DNA of 64,000 bases. It comes from Magicicada septendecula. Taxonomy: Eukaryota > Arthropoda > Insecta > Hemiptera > Cicadidae. The notes below the pieces were generated by a model. The model saw nothing but the letters and a program-made list of their open reading frames with translations. It was not told where the DNA came from and did not search any database. How positions within the stretch are numbered: the first letter of the stretch is position 1; every line of letters begins with the position of its first letter. The DNA is taken from positions 384,481,910-384,545,909 of the forward strand of contig CM068372.1 in assembly GCA_034769895.1 (NCBI GenBank). The letters are read 5' to 3'. Position numbers and translations under genes: made by a program. Shown here in pieces: positions 34,499 to 47,190 of the stretch.

Positions 34499-34938
34499 TG
34501 TTACGTCATGCGGAACGTTCTCGTCCGTTCGATGGCTTCTCGACTAGTCCTGCCGGTGTGTGTTTTTGCCAAGGCTGCGCAGAAGGATCCTCTGGAATTT
34601 TCGAGTGCTTGTTAAGAACGCATATTATGGAACCCTGCAGACTATAAATAGCCAACACCTGCCGTTTAGTTTTTTTTAGTTTACTTCGGGCGATTACTCA
34701 GCGCGTTTCAAGTGGCTATTTGTGAAAAGTGATTACTGTGCAGGATTCTACTAGTTGACATTACTATTGCGTGTGGACAATTTTTGTTTGAATTATTGTA
34801 CGAGTATAATCTTGTTGAATAACGTGTTGATTAAAAACTGTTAGTTGTGATAATTAAAGTTGGGTTTGGTGACTTCATTGGTGCCTTGTATTTTGTTTTC
34901 CGCTGTACCATACGATGATCAGTGGGACCGTCGTAACA
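34499..34938 (+). mobile_element. Solo LTR, copy 3
   Basis: Begins TGTTACG and ends CGTAACA, a short perfect terminal inverted repeat, 440 bp. TATAAATA at 34,643 and ATTAAA at 34,853 would serve as promoter and poly(A) signal in the full element. Family shared with copies 1 and 2. No clean target duplication found. Confidence 0.75.
34643..34650 (+). promoter_or_regulatory. TATA box of LTR copy 3
   Basis: TATAAATA inside the LTR, at the position where the other two copies have CCTATAAA. Confidence 0.6.
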
Positions 34939-35474
34939 GTAGGTTAAGCTGTATTATTGGGGCCAACCTTGCTTACGGTTTTGGTGTAATTACGACGTCG
35001 GCAACAAAAGTGTCGATATTGTTACGGACCGTGATATCAACACCACGTCTGATACCGGTACCACCACACCGTCGGTTTACCGTTTGTCCTCTTTGCTGTT
35101 AATAATGGTATTATAATTAGTATAATTAATGTTGATGAGAGGAAAAATACTGCATCACAATACTGTAGTGCATCCAGAATGTGTTTACAGAGGAGCCTTT
35201 AGTCCTGAATTGCGAGAAGAAATTAAAGAATTAGAAAAATAAATCCATTTGCATTTGTCCTTTTGACTTAACTTAGGTCGATTTGCCGTATTTCCCATCC
35301 GACCTGGAGGACCACGAACTTTGATTTCGGGCTGGTCTTCTCCTGGAGAGTTGCTTTCACCTCAGCTGGCGAGCTCTCTCTGCCCGATCGCAGTAGACTA
35401 ACTAACGTAGCCCATGTGTGCAGCCGTTGGCCTACTGTAGGCTCTTCCGCCTCCACACTAGATTCACACCCGCC

Positions 35475-35905
35475 ATATAGGTATCCTCTAAGAACTAAGA
35501 TAGTCGTGAATAATCCGATATTGGATCAGGTTAGTCATTTTAATTACCTGGGTTTTAATATCTCGTATAGAAGTGATATTGATTGGGTAGTAAGCTAACA
35601 AAATTTAGAAGCGTCTGTGGAACAATTCATAGGTACATGAAAAATAAAACAAGGAAGGCTGCCCGAATGAAATTTAATAAAACTGTGGCTGTCCTCACAT
35701 TCCTATGTATGTTAGTGAGACATGGACTCCTGGTGGAGGATTCAGGCAGCCGAAATGAAATTTCTAAGAGGGACGCAAGGTTGTTCTCTCTTGGATCGAA
35801 GAAGGAACGAAGATATTAGACGCGATTTAAACACTGTATCATTGCACCAGAAGATTGAAGACCACAGAAGGAGATGGTGTGGACACTTGAATCGCATGCC
35901 TGACA
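35475..35905 (+). mobile_element. LINE C-terminal fragment
   Basis: VVNNPILDQVSHFNYLGFNI, LTKFRSVCGTIHRYMKNKTR, then in another frame RIQAAEMKFLRGTQGCSLLD, RRRNEDIRRDLNTVSLHQK and HRRRWCGHLNRMPD. Close relative of the minus-strand piece at 8.7-9.0 kb. Confidence 0.85.
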
Positions 35906-36269
35906 TCAACAACAAAAACACTCCTTTGTTTTCGTGTATCATATTATATGTAACGTGTATGTGCGTGCATGTATATACATTTTTTAAAGTTTTAATTATA
36001 GACATACTTATTATACTCATGTTTTATTAAATCAACCATGTTTTATAATGTGTGTGTGTGTGGGTATGTTCCTTAAATGATTTTCTGTATAATTTTTTAT
36101 AGTTCAAATTATATATACTCCTCTGTTGTTAAGTGTTGTAATTAAAATGACATTGCACAAGAGTGAAACCGCGTGCGTGAGTGAATGTGTTACATACAAC
36201 GTTTTGATTGTCAGTGAACGTCGAAAGATTTCGCAAAAACGCGCGTTGGTTTATTTTTTCATACACATA

Positions 36270-36765
36270 CACAATGTGTGAAACTAAAACCAAAATATTT
36301 AAAACCATTGTTAGAAGTATCATGAATTACGGCTCAGAAGTTTGGACTACTAATAAACACACAAGAACAAAATTAATGATAGCAGAGTTGGACTTTTAGA
36401 GACGTTCGGCAAGAGTATCAAGACGTGAGAAAATTAGAAATGAAATCATTAAGTACATAATGAATTATTGATTGTTGATTTTATCTAAACAAAAAAATTA
36501 CAATGGTATGGACAAACAAAAAGAATGACACAGGAAAGATTGCCAAGGAATGTTACAGAATGGACCCCACCAGGAAGAAGGAAAAGAGTAAGGTCATCTA
36601 TCACCTGGATAGAAGAAATTCAGGCAATATTGAAGGAACGAGAAATTGAAGAAGATCTTTGGATGGACAAGCAGCAGAGGAAGATGAGAATTCAATCATT
36701 TCTGTAATCTTTGGTTCCGGGAAATGTGTAAACATTGTGTAGCCGGAAAAATAAATAAATATACA
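36270..36765 (+). mobile_element. LINE C-terminal fragment and 3' tail
   Basis: TKIFKTIVRSIMNYGSEVWT, then RMTQERLPRNVTEWTPPGRR and ITWIEEIQAILKEREIEEDL, followed by an AATAAATAAATA tail. Same family as 1-325. Confidence 0.85.
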
Positions 36766-37241
36766 ATACGTTACAAATACAATTATTCGATCCAGCGACG
36801 ACGATGGCATTAAACAAGAGAAGAATAAGAAGTCCGCATACCATACACAATTATTCAAACTAGTAATGTCAACAACGGAATGGTGACGGAGGGAACATAT
36901 TTAAGTACAAAAATTTCATACTCACCAATCACATTTATTCCCTTTAATGTTGTAAACACAGCTGAAGTATTTAATGAGTCCAAACTGCTGCCACACACGT
37001 TCAGTCGTTGTTAAATACAGAAAATTCATCTTAATTTTACCGCTAACAATCTAAATTAGCTTACCAATCACTACGGTTGCCTTCATTGACGTCACAAAAT
37101 GTCAACCAAATTATTTATTAAAAACACGACCGAAGACTTCTCCCGCCTAAATATTTACTGCCAACATTTCCCACCAAAATAAGCCCGAAAAAATACAACT
37201 GCTCCCCCCACCAATCACGTGAAACATTTCAAGATTTGACG

Positions 37242-37492
37242 CTATGCTATTTGACGCTTACAGTCCTTTACAGCACCATAAGGTTTTTTCTTTGTCTATA
37301 GTATATCAAACTTTGACACTTTTATATTATTTGTAAACCCCACATTTCATGTGTACACAGAAACACATAAAAAGCACAATACATTAAAAAGACAGAAAGT
37401 TAAACATAATGAGCGACTTATCGACACCTGCTTAAGGACTGAACTAATTAAGGACGACAAGGATCGTACATACGAAGAACTTTACTTAAAAG
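37242..37492 (+). repeat. 251-bp direct repeat, copy 2
   Basis: Partner of 32,945-33,195 at a constant offset of 4,297 bp; the intervening DNA holds LTRs, modules and LINE fragments. Confidence 0.9.
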
Positions 37493-37579
37493 GAGTTACG
37501 TGTGGTGAGGTGATGTGATACATTTCAAATTTTTTGGTGGTCGCGTGATAACACCTACCAAGAACTGAACGTTTTAGTG

Positions 37580-38890
37580 AGCAGTATCAGTAGGGTAAAG
37601 TATGAAATTGCAGCACATTCTTCAATAACATTATAGATTTGTTTGAAGTTCGCTAGAGTTTTGATGACGACGGGAGTCATGGCGAGCAGATGACGAACCA
37701 TTAATTGTCTTCGTCATCTGCACCTCCATGACAGCCTCAGGCACCACTACACCGTAGACTTGTGAAGATTAGTGCTTCAGCGCGTCTGTCCATCCTCTTG
37801 TATCCTAACCACATGAGAGGAGCAAATGTGAAATTTTTGCAATTCTTATCAAAAGCTTTTTAGTTTTGGTAATAGTTTACGAGAGTTTGATGACGATGTC
37901 TAACATGGTGAACTCTCAACGGCTCATAATCTTCGTTGTTGAGCTCACCGTGCCAGCCACCGGCAACACTGCACCGTTGACTAATGTGGAATTCTTGCAT
38001 AATCTTCGTGAAAAAGTAGATATCTCTGCTAGTTTGATGACGACGATGGCCAGTAAGTAGATCTCACAACGGATCCTTATGTTCGTCGTGACGTCCACCG
38101 TGCCAGCACCGGCACCACCGCACCGTTGACTCGTGATGACGATTGGTGCTGAAGCAGTCGCTGTTGTCGATGGCTATGCTTTGCTTTCACTGTCGAATAA
38201 AAACACATAAATGTAAAGAACAAATAAAAGAAACGAAAAATAAAATTAAGCTGCCTCCCCGTGGCGTGTTTCGGCTGAAGCCAGGAGCAGTACGTACAAA
38301 GAACATTAAACATTTTTTAATGTAATTTTATCTAATGATACATGTAGCCTATGTCGTTAAAAATAGTGATCGGGTCCTGCGGCCCATCTTCCTAGTTTTA
38401 GTCTGGATAGAAAAAAAATCTAGGACGAAATGTGAAATAGCTGCAATTCTTATCCAAAAATTTAGTTTCGATGGTAGTTTACGAGAGTTTTGATGATGAC
38501 GATGACTTACATGGTAAACTGTCAATGGCTTATTGTCTTCGTTGTGAAGATCACCTTGTCAGCCAGCGACATGAATGTACAGTTTACTAATGTAGAATTT
38601 CTGCCGAATCTTCGTGTAAAAGTCGTTTGTGCTGCTTTTTTGGTGACGACAATGGCTGTAAAGATGGATTAGCAACGGATCGTCATGTTCGTTGTGAAAT
38701 CCGTCGTTCCAGCCACCGGCGCCACCGCACCGTTGACTTGTGATGACGATTGGTGCTGAAGCAGTCTCTGTTGTCGATGACTATGCTTTGTTTTCACTGT
38801 CGAGTACCATGTCATTTTGACGACGACAAACTAGTATCGCAGTCACGACTACCCCCAGCATCGTCTGTTACGTCACAACACCATCAGCAT
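37580..38890. repeat. GACGA-module block 6, first copy of a 1.98-kb tandem duplication
   Basis: Four or so modules plus a non-module segment (38,160-38,425, with GGCTGAAGCCAGGAGCAG and GATCGGGTCCTGCGGCC). The part from about 37,850 recurs at 39,830-40,880 with offset 1,979-1,985. The first 480 bp recur at 20,740 and 45,150. Confidence 0.8.
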
Positions 38891-39187
38891 CAACATCCTG
38901 CACAATCTTTCGGAAAATTATGCTTCTGCTCGTATTTTAATAATCTTGACATGAAACCTAAGTGTTTACAAAGGCAAAGGTGTTAATTAAAGAGCAAAGA
39001 CAGTGCATCAAGCAACATATTGCCAAAATAAAGGAAAACCCATAAAGATTGAAACGTCCTAGTTACATCTAATAACTTCAAGCAGTCTTTGAGTGGTAAA
39101 GTGCAAGTGAACAATATGGTTTGCCAATACGTACGACGACTAACAACAATAATAATTTTTTTTATAGAGGGGAAAATATGCTTTATG

Positions 39188-39460
39188 TACCGTCAGAGGA
39201 GGCCGTGCTTCCTATAGTGTTTGGGACTGTCACCCACTAAAAAAACCACCTCTAATTTAGGCACTCATATCTATCCTGGAACCACTTAGCGCATTACTTC
39301 AGGATTGAGCCTATTGCGCCCTTATCGGGCTCTTTCTAGGATGTTCCTCATCTTCTACTGCCCGTTGGCTGTAAAGTTCGGCCTGTCTTGTTATTTCTAG
39401 CAGGACCCACTGAATAAAAACAACAACAACAATAATAATAATAACAATAACAATATCAGA
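39188..39460. repeat. Dispersed repeat ending in AAC/AAT triplets
   Basis: The first 105 bp match 20,605-20,705. The rest ends in an AACAACAACAATAATAATAA run, resembling a retroposon tail. 39,470-39,820 is featureless. Confidence 0.5.
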
Positions 39461-39829
39461 GAAATGGAAATAGCAACCCAAATCCGACGTGATAATGATG
39501 TTGACACCGAAATGCGTGGTTAAGCAGAAGGCAACAGCAAAAAGTTCAAAATTAAGGTACGAAAACTTTGGTGCAATGAAAACACGAAAAACCTGACTGA
39601 CATCTACACATACGAGTTCTGCATGATCGGGGACAAATAAGGGTCCCTGGCTTATTGATATTGTCTATCCAACGGGTCATCAAGTAATTGTAGGTCCAAA
39701 GGAGAAGATAGAAAAAAAATCTGCTCCTTTCAAAAAACGTTATTCTACAAATGCTAAGTTGTCCGTACGCATTTTATAAAAACCAGAAGAATCACTGTGT
39801 TAGAATTTATAATATAAACTGCCTAAAGT

Positions 39830-40880
39830 AGGATAGTTTACGAGTAGTTTACGACAGTCTTGGTGATGACGATGTCTAACATGGTCATCTGCCAACGACT
39901 CTTTATCTTCGTCGTGAAGCTCACTGTGTAAGCAACCGGCAACACCGTACCGTTATGTAGAATTGCTGTATAATCTTTGTGAACAGTTGTTTTCGCAGCT
40001 AGTTTGATGATGACGATGGCCACCAAGGGAAGTATCAACGGATAGTCATGCTTGTTGTGATACCCACCGTGGCAGCCATCGGCACAACCGCACCGTTGAC
40101 TTGTTTGACTTGTGATGACGATTGGTTCTGAAGCAGTCGCTGTTGTCGATGGCTATGCTTTACTTTCACTGTCGAATAAAAACACATAAATGTAAAGAAA
40201 AAATTAAAAAATCGGAAAATAAAATTAAGCTGCCTCCCCTTGGCGTCTTTCGGCTGAAGCCAGGAGCAGTACGTACAAAGAACATTAAACATTTTTTAAT
40301 GTAATTTTATCTAATGATACAATGATACATGTATGTCGTTGAAAATAGTGATCGGGTCCTGCGGCCTAGGCATCTTCCTAGTTTTAGTCTGGACAGAAAG
40401 AAACTAGGATGAAATGTGAAATTGCTGCAATACTTATCTAAAAATTCTAGTTTCAATGATAGTTTACGTGAGTTTTGATGATGAATATGACTAAGATGGT
40501 GAACTGTCGACGGCTTATTATCTTCGTTGTGAAGATCACCTTGTCAGCCAGCGACACGACTGCACAGTTTACTAATGTAGAATTTCTGCCGAATCTTCGT
40601 GTAAAAGTCGTTTTTGCTGCTTTTTTGGTGACGACGATAGCTGTCAAGCTGGATTCCCAACGGATCGTCATGTTCGTTGTGAAATCCACCGTGCCAGCCA
40701 CCGGCACCACCGCACCGTTGACTTGTGATGATGATTGATGCTGACGCAGTCTCTGTTGTCGATGAATATGCTATGCTTCCACTGTCGAATAGTGTGTCAT
40801 TTTGACGACGACAAACTTGTATTGCGGATCACTGCCTCCAGTGATTGTCTGTTATGGCACAACACCATCAGCATCAACAT
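39830..40880. repeat. GACGA-module block 6, second copy
   Basis: Tandem partner of 37,850-38,890. Both copies contain the 50-codon frame from an internal ATG (38,170; 40,149), but it is surrounded by module sequence and its outer start is not an ATG, so I do not call it a gene. Confidence 0.8.
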
Positions 40881-41361
40881 CCTGCGAAATATGAAGCGCA
40901 ATCGATATTATTAGCATAGTTTGTGTGTTCTTGATGCTGATTGTCGAACCATACTCTTCGGTCGATATAAGTGGAGCTGAACGTGTTTCTCAAGCTCAGT
41001 GGGACAAAATTGTGAATTTGCAGTGAATTACGATGTTCAGAAGAGTTTTGATGATGATGAATGCCGTCACGGAGAATTACTACGTATCTTTATCTTGGCC
41101 ATAATTCTGCGTGGCGGCCACCGGTATCTTCAAACCGTTGTCTTGAGGTGACTGGCCGAGTATGATCAGAAGATGCAGCAACCGTGAATTCTTCCAGGAA
41201 ATTGTAGATTCACTCGTAGTTTGATGCCGACGATTGGCATGGCGAGCAAGCGACGAATTGTCAACTATCTTCGTCACCTGCATCCCCATGCTACTACCGG
41301 CATCACAACACAATCCACTTGCGATGATCGGTTTTCTTGGGAGCAGTCGACCGATTTCAAT

Positions 41362-41482
41362 GGATGATGATGATAATAATGACGACCACGATGATGGAGA
41401 TGATGATGATGATGATGATGACGACGACGACGACGACGATGATGATGATGATGATGATTATGATGATGATAATAATAATAAC

Positions 41483-41536
<54 letters not shown>
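41362..41536. repeat. Compound trinucleotide array GAT/GAC - AAT
   Basis: 175 bp of GAT with an internal GAC run, switching to AAT. Confidence 0.97.
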
Positions 41537-41537
<1 letters not shown>

Positions 41538-42406
41538 GAAATATTATTAACTAACAATAAATGTACAGCATTATGCGACAAAAGGAATCATAGAAGGCAA
41601 AGTTGAGTCATGACACCCTGATGCCATCAAAAATGCAGACATTAAAAATCGTTTCAGTGGGTATGAGATGTTTCTCACATTGGACAAAAGGATTCGACAT
41701 TGTCATTCAGAACCAGAGTATTTCTGAGAAGTATATGGAAAACATACCGCAAGAATAATGTAGGACATGCAATAGTGGCGTTATTTCGCTGACAGGGAGT
41801 TCGTACAATGGAATTATTTAACAACAATTGTGAGCCACCAAGCTCACTCGAAGACGATGCGTTCAAGACGATAGCGACAATAGATTATCGCGTTCGTTAT
41901 TATCATCGTCTTGAGAACACCATCATCATCAGCATCAGCAGCTAATGATGTTTCCGTGATTCAACGTCTGTCCAACGTTTCAAACTGCCCCGCATTTTTC
42001 ATTACGATTTCAGTTGTTAAGCAAATCAGACTTTTTAAGTAGAAACGATGATATGATAAATCTAATCCAATTCGACAATGTTAGTTTAGATAAAACGGCG
42101 AACATAATGTGTGTGTGTGCGTGCGTGCGTGTTTTACACTCTTCCGCGTGTCATTCAAAAGTCTGTACCAAACATCAGTTCATTGATGTAACAGTTCTGA
42201 AAATGTTGTGTCATGCGTTTGTAACACTATTACAGGTGATTTGATTTACACCTTAGTAAGCGTTGGTAATGGTTTTGTACTATGTGACGTGATGAATAGG
42301 AAGGGTAAATACGTACAGGAATTAGGAATTTTAATGCGTACAATAAACAATTTGAGTGAAATGGGTAGTAGCGCTACTCGCTTTCTTGGGTGGTATCTGA
42401 TCTACA

Positions 42407-42434
42407 AAACAACAACAACAACAACAACAACGAC

Positions 42435-42477
<43 letters not shown>

Positions 42478-42490
42478 AGACAACAACAAC
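42407..42490. repeat. Compound trinucleotide array CAA - CGA
   Basis: (CAA)n passing into (CGA)n; the homologous site in duplication B (49,345-49,390) has short CAA and AAT runs instead. Confidence 0.95.
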
Positions 42491-42559
42491 ACCAACATTG
42501 TCTCTGACCAGTTGGTACACTCCAAATTATGGATTACTTTGTAGAGAACGGTAACTGAA

Positions 42560-43195
42560 ACAAACGGTTAGTTCAATGTTTTCTCCGAGTACGCTAACGG
42601 GAGGTAGTATACGTTAGTGAAAACAGTACTGTCATTACAGTCGATGGCACTGGCGAAACGTCTGGTTTTGAACTAAACTTTGGGTCACGGCCAAACAGCT
42701 CGGGAAGTAACTTTAACCAAATTGACTCCGGCCGAGTATTCCTACATAACCCAAGCTGTAGTAATGTTTGAAATAAAAACCATAAATATAATATAAATAA
42801 CAAATAAAGAATGAATTTATTTCTAATAATATACTCACCTTTATAATCTTGTTTTAAATATCTGTAAACACTTTATAAGGCAGGGGTTTAAGGTACAATT
42901 CAACGATAACAAAATAATATGAAAAAATTCTTTGTAATCGATCGATTAAATCCTGGACCTTTCCTAATGTTGCGTTTCAGGACGTGACAATAAAACATTT
43001 CTAAATAAATTTTAATAATTTACCAAAAAAACCTAATTTTCCAAGTCTGGAAGCCTTCTATTAAGTAGGGCGAGAGGGGGTCCGACACAACTGTATATGC
43101 AGGAACTGCAGTTTACCCTGTACGTCCGCCGGACAGAACCACACTGACATACAGTCAACCGTATCGCTGCGATCAACTCTGCAATTGCAACATAT
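42560..43195. other. Stretch without recognisable gene
   Basis: AT-rich sequence with no convincing ORF or element. Confidence 0.5.
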
Positions 43196-43199
43196 CCTT

Positions 43200-43960
43200 C
43201 CTTAAATTTACACCTCCGTCAGTCACGGTGAGTTTCGATGATGACGATATGGTGCGCATTTTACAGGAGACGGATCATTATTGTTTTCCGTCTTCCTGTA
43301 CAAACGCGGACTGACCGTCATCACCTGCAACGATTGATGCTTCTTCACGTCTGCCTCTACTCTTTGTAGTATCGAATCTTCCCACGCTCTCTGTTCCTAA
43401 TAACTGTGCTTTCATCATCCGATTTCGTGCGTTTGTGATGACGACAATTGTGGGACAGCGTCATCATCTTCGTCTTCTTCGGCACCACTACCAACAGTGC
43501 AGCAGTCTTATAAGCAAAGTTCCTGTTTACTAGTAACAACGGTAAGATTTGAGCATATTGATGCTAAAAGTTGTACTTGTGTTCGTTGCTTAGACGGACC
43601 CAGACAATTGATGAAAATGTATTATAGTAGAACAGAGTAGAAAATTACATAAGCTATGTATAGATTCTGTTTAGCCCTAAGGATTGTGACAGCCAGTAAT
43701 TTAATGTAAAAAAATAATTTCACTGTTTTATAATTGATTGAAAACAATTTTGTATTGTGTGAAGAATTGAGCCATGACTTAAGTTTATATGAATAACAGT
43801 AATAATGTGATGAACATGATTATGATGTTGGTGACGATGTAAGACTAACAACAACAACGGGATCAGCAGCAGTAGCAGCAGCAGCACCAGCACCACCACC
43901 ATCACCACCACGACCACCACCACCAACAACAACAACAACAACAACAATAATAATAATGTT
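43200..43960. repeat. GACGA-module block 7 with TAGACGGACCC unit, copy 1
   Basis: Module arms at 43,230 and 43,435. They are followed by a 400-bp unit (TAGACGGACCCAGACAATT, AGCCCTAAGGATTGTGACAG, GATTATGATGTTGGTGACGA) ending in CAA/CAG/CAC triplets. The unit recurs at 52,850 and 53,360, and partly at 27,900. Confidence 0.8.
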
Positions 43961-43964
43961 ACGA

Positions 43965-45110
43965 AGAAGAAAAGAAGAAAACGTAAGTAGAGAGAAATAA
44001 GGAGAATGTAAAAATAATAAATTTAAAAGAATATAAATTTCACATATGTCGAAGGAAAGTTTCTGATAATCGCAACGACAAATGTGGTAAGAGGTAAAAC
44101 TGAATAGGATTAATTAACGTGGAATGACAAATTATAAATACTATAAAGTAAAATCTATTCTAGGATTCGGTTTTCGTAATTTAAAAATGTTGGAGCTCTA
44201 CGGACAGGGGTAAACGTTTATAAAAATTATACAGTTCTACACCCGTATCAAATTTAAGATGTTAGGCAGCATGTGAATATAGAGTTTTAGTTAGAATGAG
44301 ATTAAAGTGTTGGAAAACGAGATTCCAAAATTTCCCACAAAATGTTAAATTCTGTGTCCGGTATTAGGCTGAAATGAGTACTGACACAAATCCTAATGTG
44401 TTGGTTACTTTGAAAGTTTTTTATTTTGAGCGGTCACACTACCGCTGGATAGAATTATTATTAATTTTGGTATGTAACATACCAAATGTAAAGAAAAAAT
44501 TAAAACGAAATAAAAAAATGTAAACGAAATAAAATAAAGCGGTTCTCTCCATGTGTCTGTCGGCCGAAGCGAAGAGCATTAAGTACAAAGAACTGTACTC
44601 ATAGCTTTAAAATATTAAATTTTTTAAATTTGGTTTTATCTAATGGTACATGTGTTTCGTTGAAAACAGTGAGCGGGTTCTGCGGCCCAGGGATCTTCCT
44701 AGTTTTTGTCTGGAGAGAAAGAAACTTTTAAAAATGAGACGATTAAAAGACAATAAATTAAGAAGCGCATAAAAAATAACAAAAAACGGTGACAGCGCAA
44801 AAAATATAACAGATGAGATCGAAGGAAGGAAGAAGGGAAGAACGTTTGGTTGGTGACACGACGGCGTAAGAAGGATGGAATGTGAAAGAATATGTAAAGC
44901 AGTGGAGAATTGGAATACCACAGGAAGAGATGACGTTTGACTGATACTTGCGAATATACGTAATACTGATCATAGGATGTAGAAACCTGCCTAACCTGTG
45001 ACCACAGAGAACGAATATATAATATAACGACAACAGCACAATGATAACGTTGATTTGCTGATAAAGGTGAGGATGATGATAATAATAATGTATGTTAATA
45101 CCATACTATC
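43965..45110. other. Stretch with one dispersed repeat
   Basis: 44,480-44,730 is a diverged copy of the non-module segment seen at 38.2 and 40.2 kb (GCGGGTTCTGCGGCC, CTTCCTAGTTTTTGTCTGGA). The remainder shows nothing recognisable. Confidence 0.55.
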
Positions 45111-45129
45111 AGCTTGCTCTGTTCAGGCG

Positions 45130-46130
45130 AACGCTACCAAGCATTGGACGTTTTCCCAATGAGCAGTATCAGTAGGGTAAATTGTGAAATTGCCGCATAT
45201 TCTTCAATAACGTTATAGATTTGCTAGAAGTCCAGTAGAGTTTTGATGACGACGGCAGACATGAAGGGCAGGTGACGAATCGTTCAATCGTTTTCGTCAT
45301 CTGCACCCCCATGACAACCACCGGCACCATTACACCGTAGACTTGTAATTGGTTCTTCAGCGCGCCTGTCCATCGTTTCCAAAACTATGGATTTCTTGTG
45401 TTCTTATTATTTCGTGACACGACAGTCCCCACTCTAGTTTCCTCCGTTCTTCACACTGCCATTTATGCCATTCCTATAACGGCAGACATTTAAAACAGTG
45501 ACGTGTTTAATTTGTTTGTTCGTCACTTATCCTCCTTTTTTATTACAGCATTTGTTCTGCCGTTTTGTCATTAATCTATAGTGTCTGCCTCTTCTGTTCG
45601 GGCGATCTATTAGGAGCCGTCCGTTTTCCAATGAGCCATATCACTACGATGAACAGTGAAATTGTTGCAATTCTTATCAAAAACGTTTTGTTTCTATGGT
45701 ACTTCTTGATAGATTTCATGATGACGATGACTAACATTGTGAACTGTCAACGGCTCATTATCTTCGTTGAGAAGATCGCCTTGTCAGCCACCGACACCAC
45801 CCCATTGGTGACTAATGCAGAATTGCTGCATAATTTTCGTGAAAATGTTGTTTTCGCTGTTTTTTTGATGACGACGATGGCTGTCAAAATGGATTACCAA
45901 CGGATCGTCATGTTCGTTGTAAAATCCACCGTGCCAGCCACCGGCACCACCGCGCCGTTGACTAATCTGGAATTGGTGTATGAGCTTCGTGAACAGTTGT
46001 TTCGCAGCTAGTTTGCTGATGACGATGGCCACCAAGACGAGTATCAACGGATCGTCATGTTCGTTGTTATATCCACTGTGCCAGCCACCGGCACCACCAA
46101 AACGCTGACTAATGTCGAATTTGTAGCACT
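45130..46130. repeat. GACGA-module block 8
   Basis: Four modules. The first 720 bp are a diverged copy of 20,740-21,720, including GACAGTCCCCACTC, GTGACGTGTT and TTTGTTCTGCCGTTTT between modules. A 148-codon frame runs across, showing the repeat as a motif TVPATGTTAPLT; see rejected items. Confidence 0.8.
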
Positions 46131-46139
46131 TCCCGCTGC

Positions 46140-47190
46140 TGGGCCCCGGAAGTGTCCAGCATACACACAAATAACATAATATAATATCTAAATCCATCAA
46201 AATGCTTAAGTCACTTTTCTGTGTTGTAACTTATTTCTCAAGTGTTTCTATAATTAACATAATTCTATAAAGGGAGGAGGTGCAAGTAAAAGAACTTGTT
46301 GAAAGCATCAATCTGTGAGCTGAGCCGGACGCGACCCGTATATTTCAAAAACATTACGAGCCTCTAAAATTTACTTAATTATGTGCCAGTCAGCAACGGT
46401 CAGTACTGAGCTAATTTTTTTTTTGAAAAACAGTATAGAAAGTGCTAAATAAGGGGCTGTCGCGTAAATCAATACTAGTTTACAAAATGGTGTTCAGCGT
46501 ACACGCTGTGATCTACTTATAAATTTCTGACATTGCTATCTATCACAAAAGTTTATAAAATTGTTTCTGACACTTATGATGAGTAACTAGTTTGTCTCGC
46601 TTTTGCTTCGTGATTATGCAGCAACTGCCAACGTAAGTTATTAAAGGTAAAAATATTACTTGGCAATCCAGATAAGTCCATTTGCAACCTGCTGTATCTG
46701 GTCGCTAGGGCTGCGTGTTCCTCAGTACCTGCTTTGAACCACTGCTATGTCTGTGCTGGAAGATCGAGTAAAACCTGTACGAAGTTCGTGTTCTCGTGTC
46801 TTCGGTCCGGAACGTCGAACCAAATTTTGAACTGAAAGTTTTCACATCTTTTAGTACACTTTATACCCACATCGTTCGACTAACACGCACACATGCATTC
46901 ATACAGTGCGTAGTTACAATTTACAATATTACAAAATGGCATTACAAGGTTACGACTTCAAATTACATATATAATGAGTACTGACACTGAACTTTACATA
47001 TCTTAGGTCTTTTCATCAAGTTGACTGACTGAAATTTAGTTTTAGGCGAGGCTGACTATTACAGACAAGATACGTCTTGATTGGTTATGGATAACAATCT
47101 TTTTACATCTATTACAAGTTTTCTTCTTTTCGTTACAAACGTAATATACAAAATTATTAGCCACTAGCATTGATTTACGATAGCTCAAAA
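46140..47190. other. Stretch without recognisable gene
   Basis: AT-rich, no element or gene identified. Confidence 0.5.

Larger units (their letters stand above)
40900..42560. repeat. Segmental duplication A with module core
   Basis: Aligns with 47,720-49,520 from AGCGCAATCGATATTATTA through AGCAGTCGACCGATTTCAAT, then GTTTCAGTGGGTATGAGATG, then ATGGGTAGTAGCGCTAC. Two triplet arrays lie inside. Confidence 0.85.

Noticed and set aside
38143..40304. Two 60-codon frames of equal length at 38,143 and 40,122 as a conserved small protein
   Set aside because: They begin at TTG, lie in the 1.98-kb tandem duplication and a third relative at 44.5 kb is not open; similarity follows from duplication.
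45565..46011. 148-codon open frame with internal TVPATGTTAPLT repeats as a gene
   Set aside because: It is simply the module repeat read in one frame; other copies are open in other frames and on the other strand, starts differ, and there is no signal for splicing or a domain.
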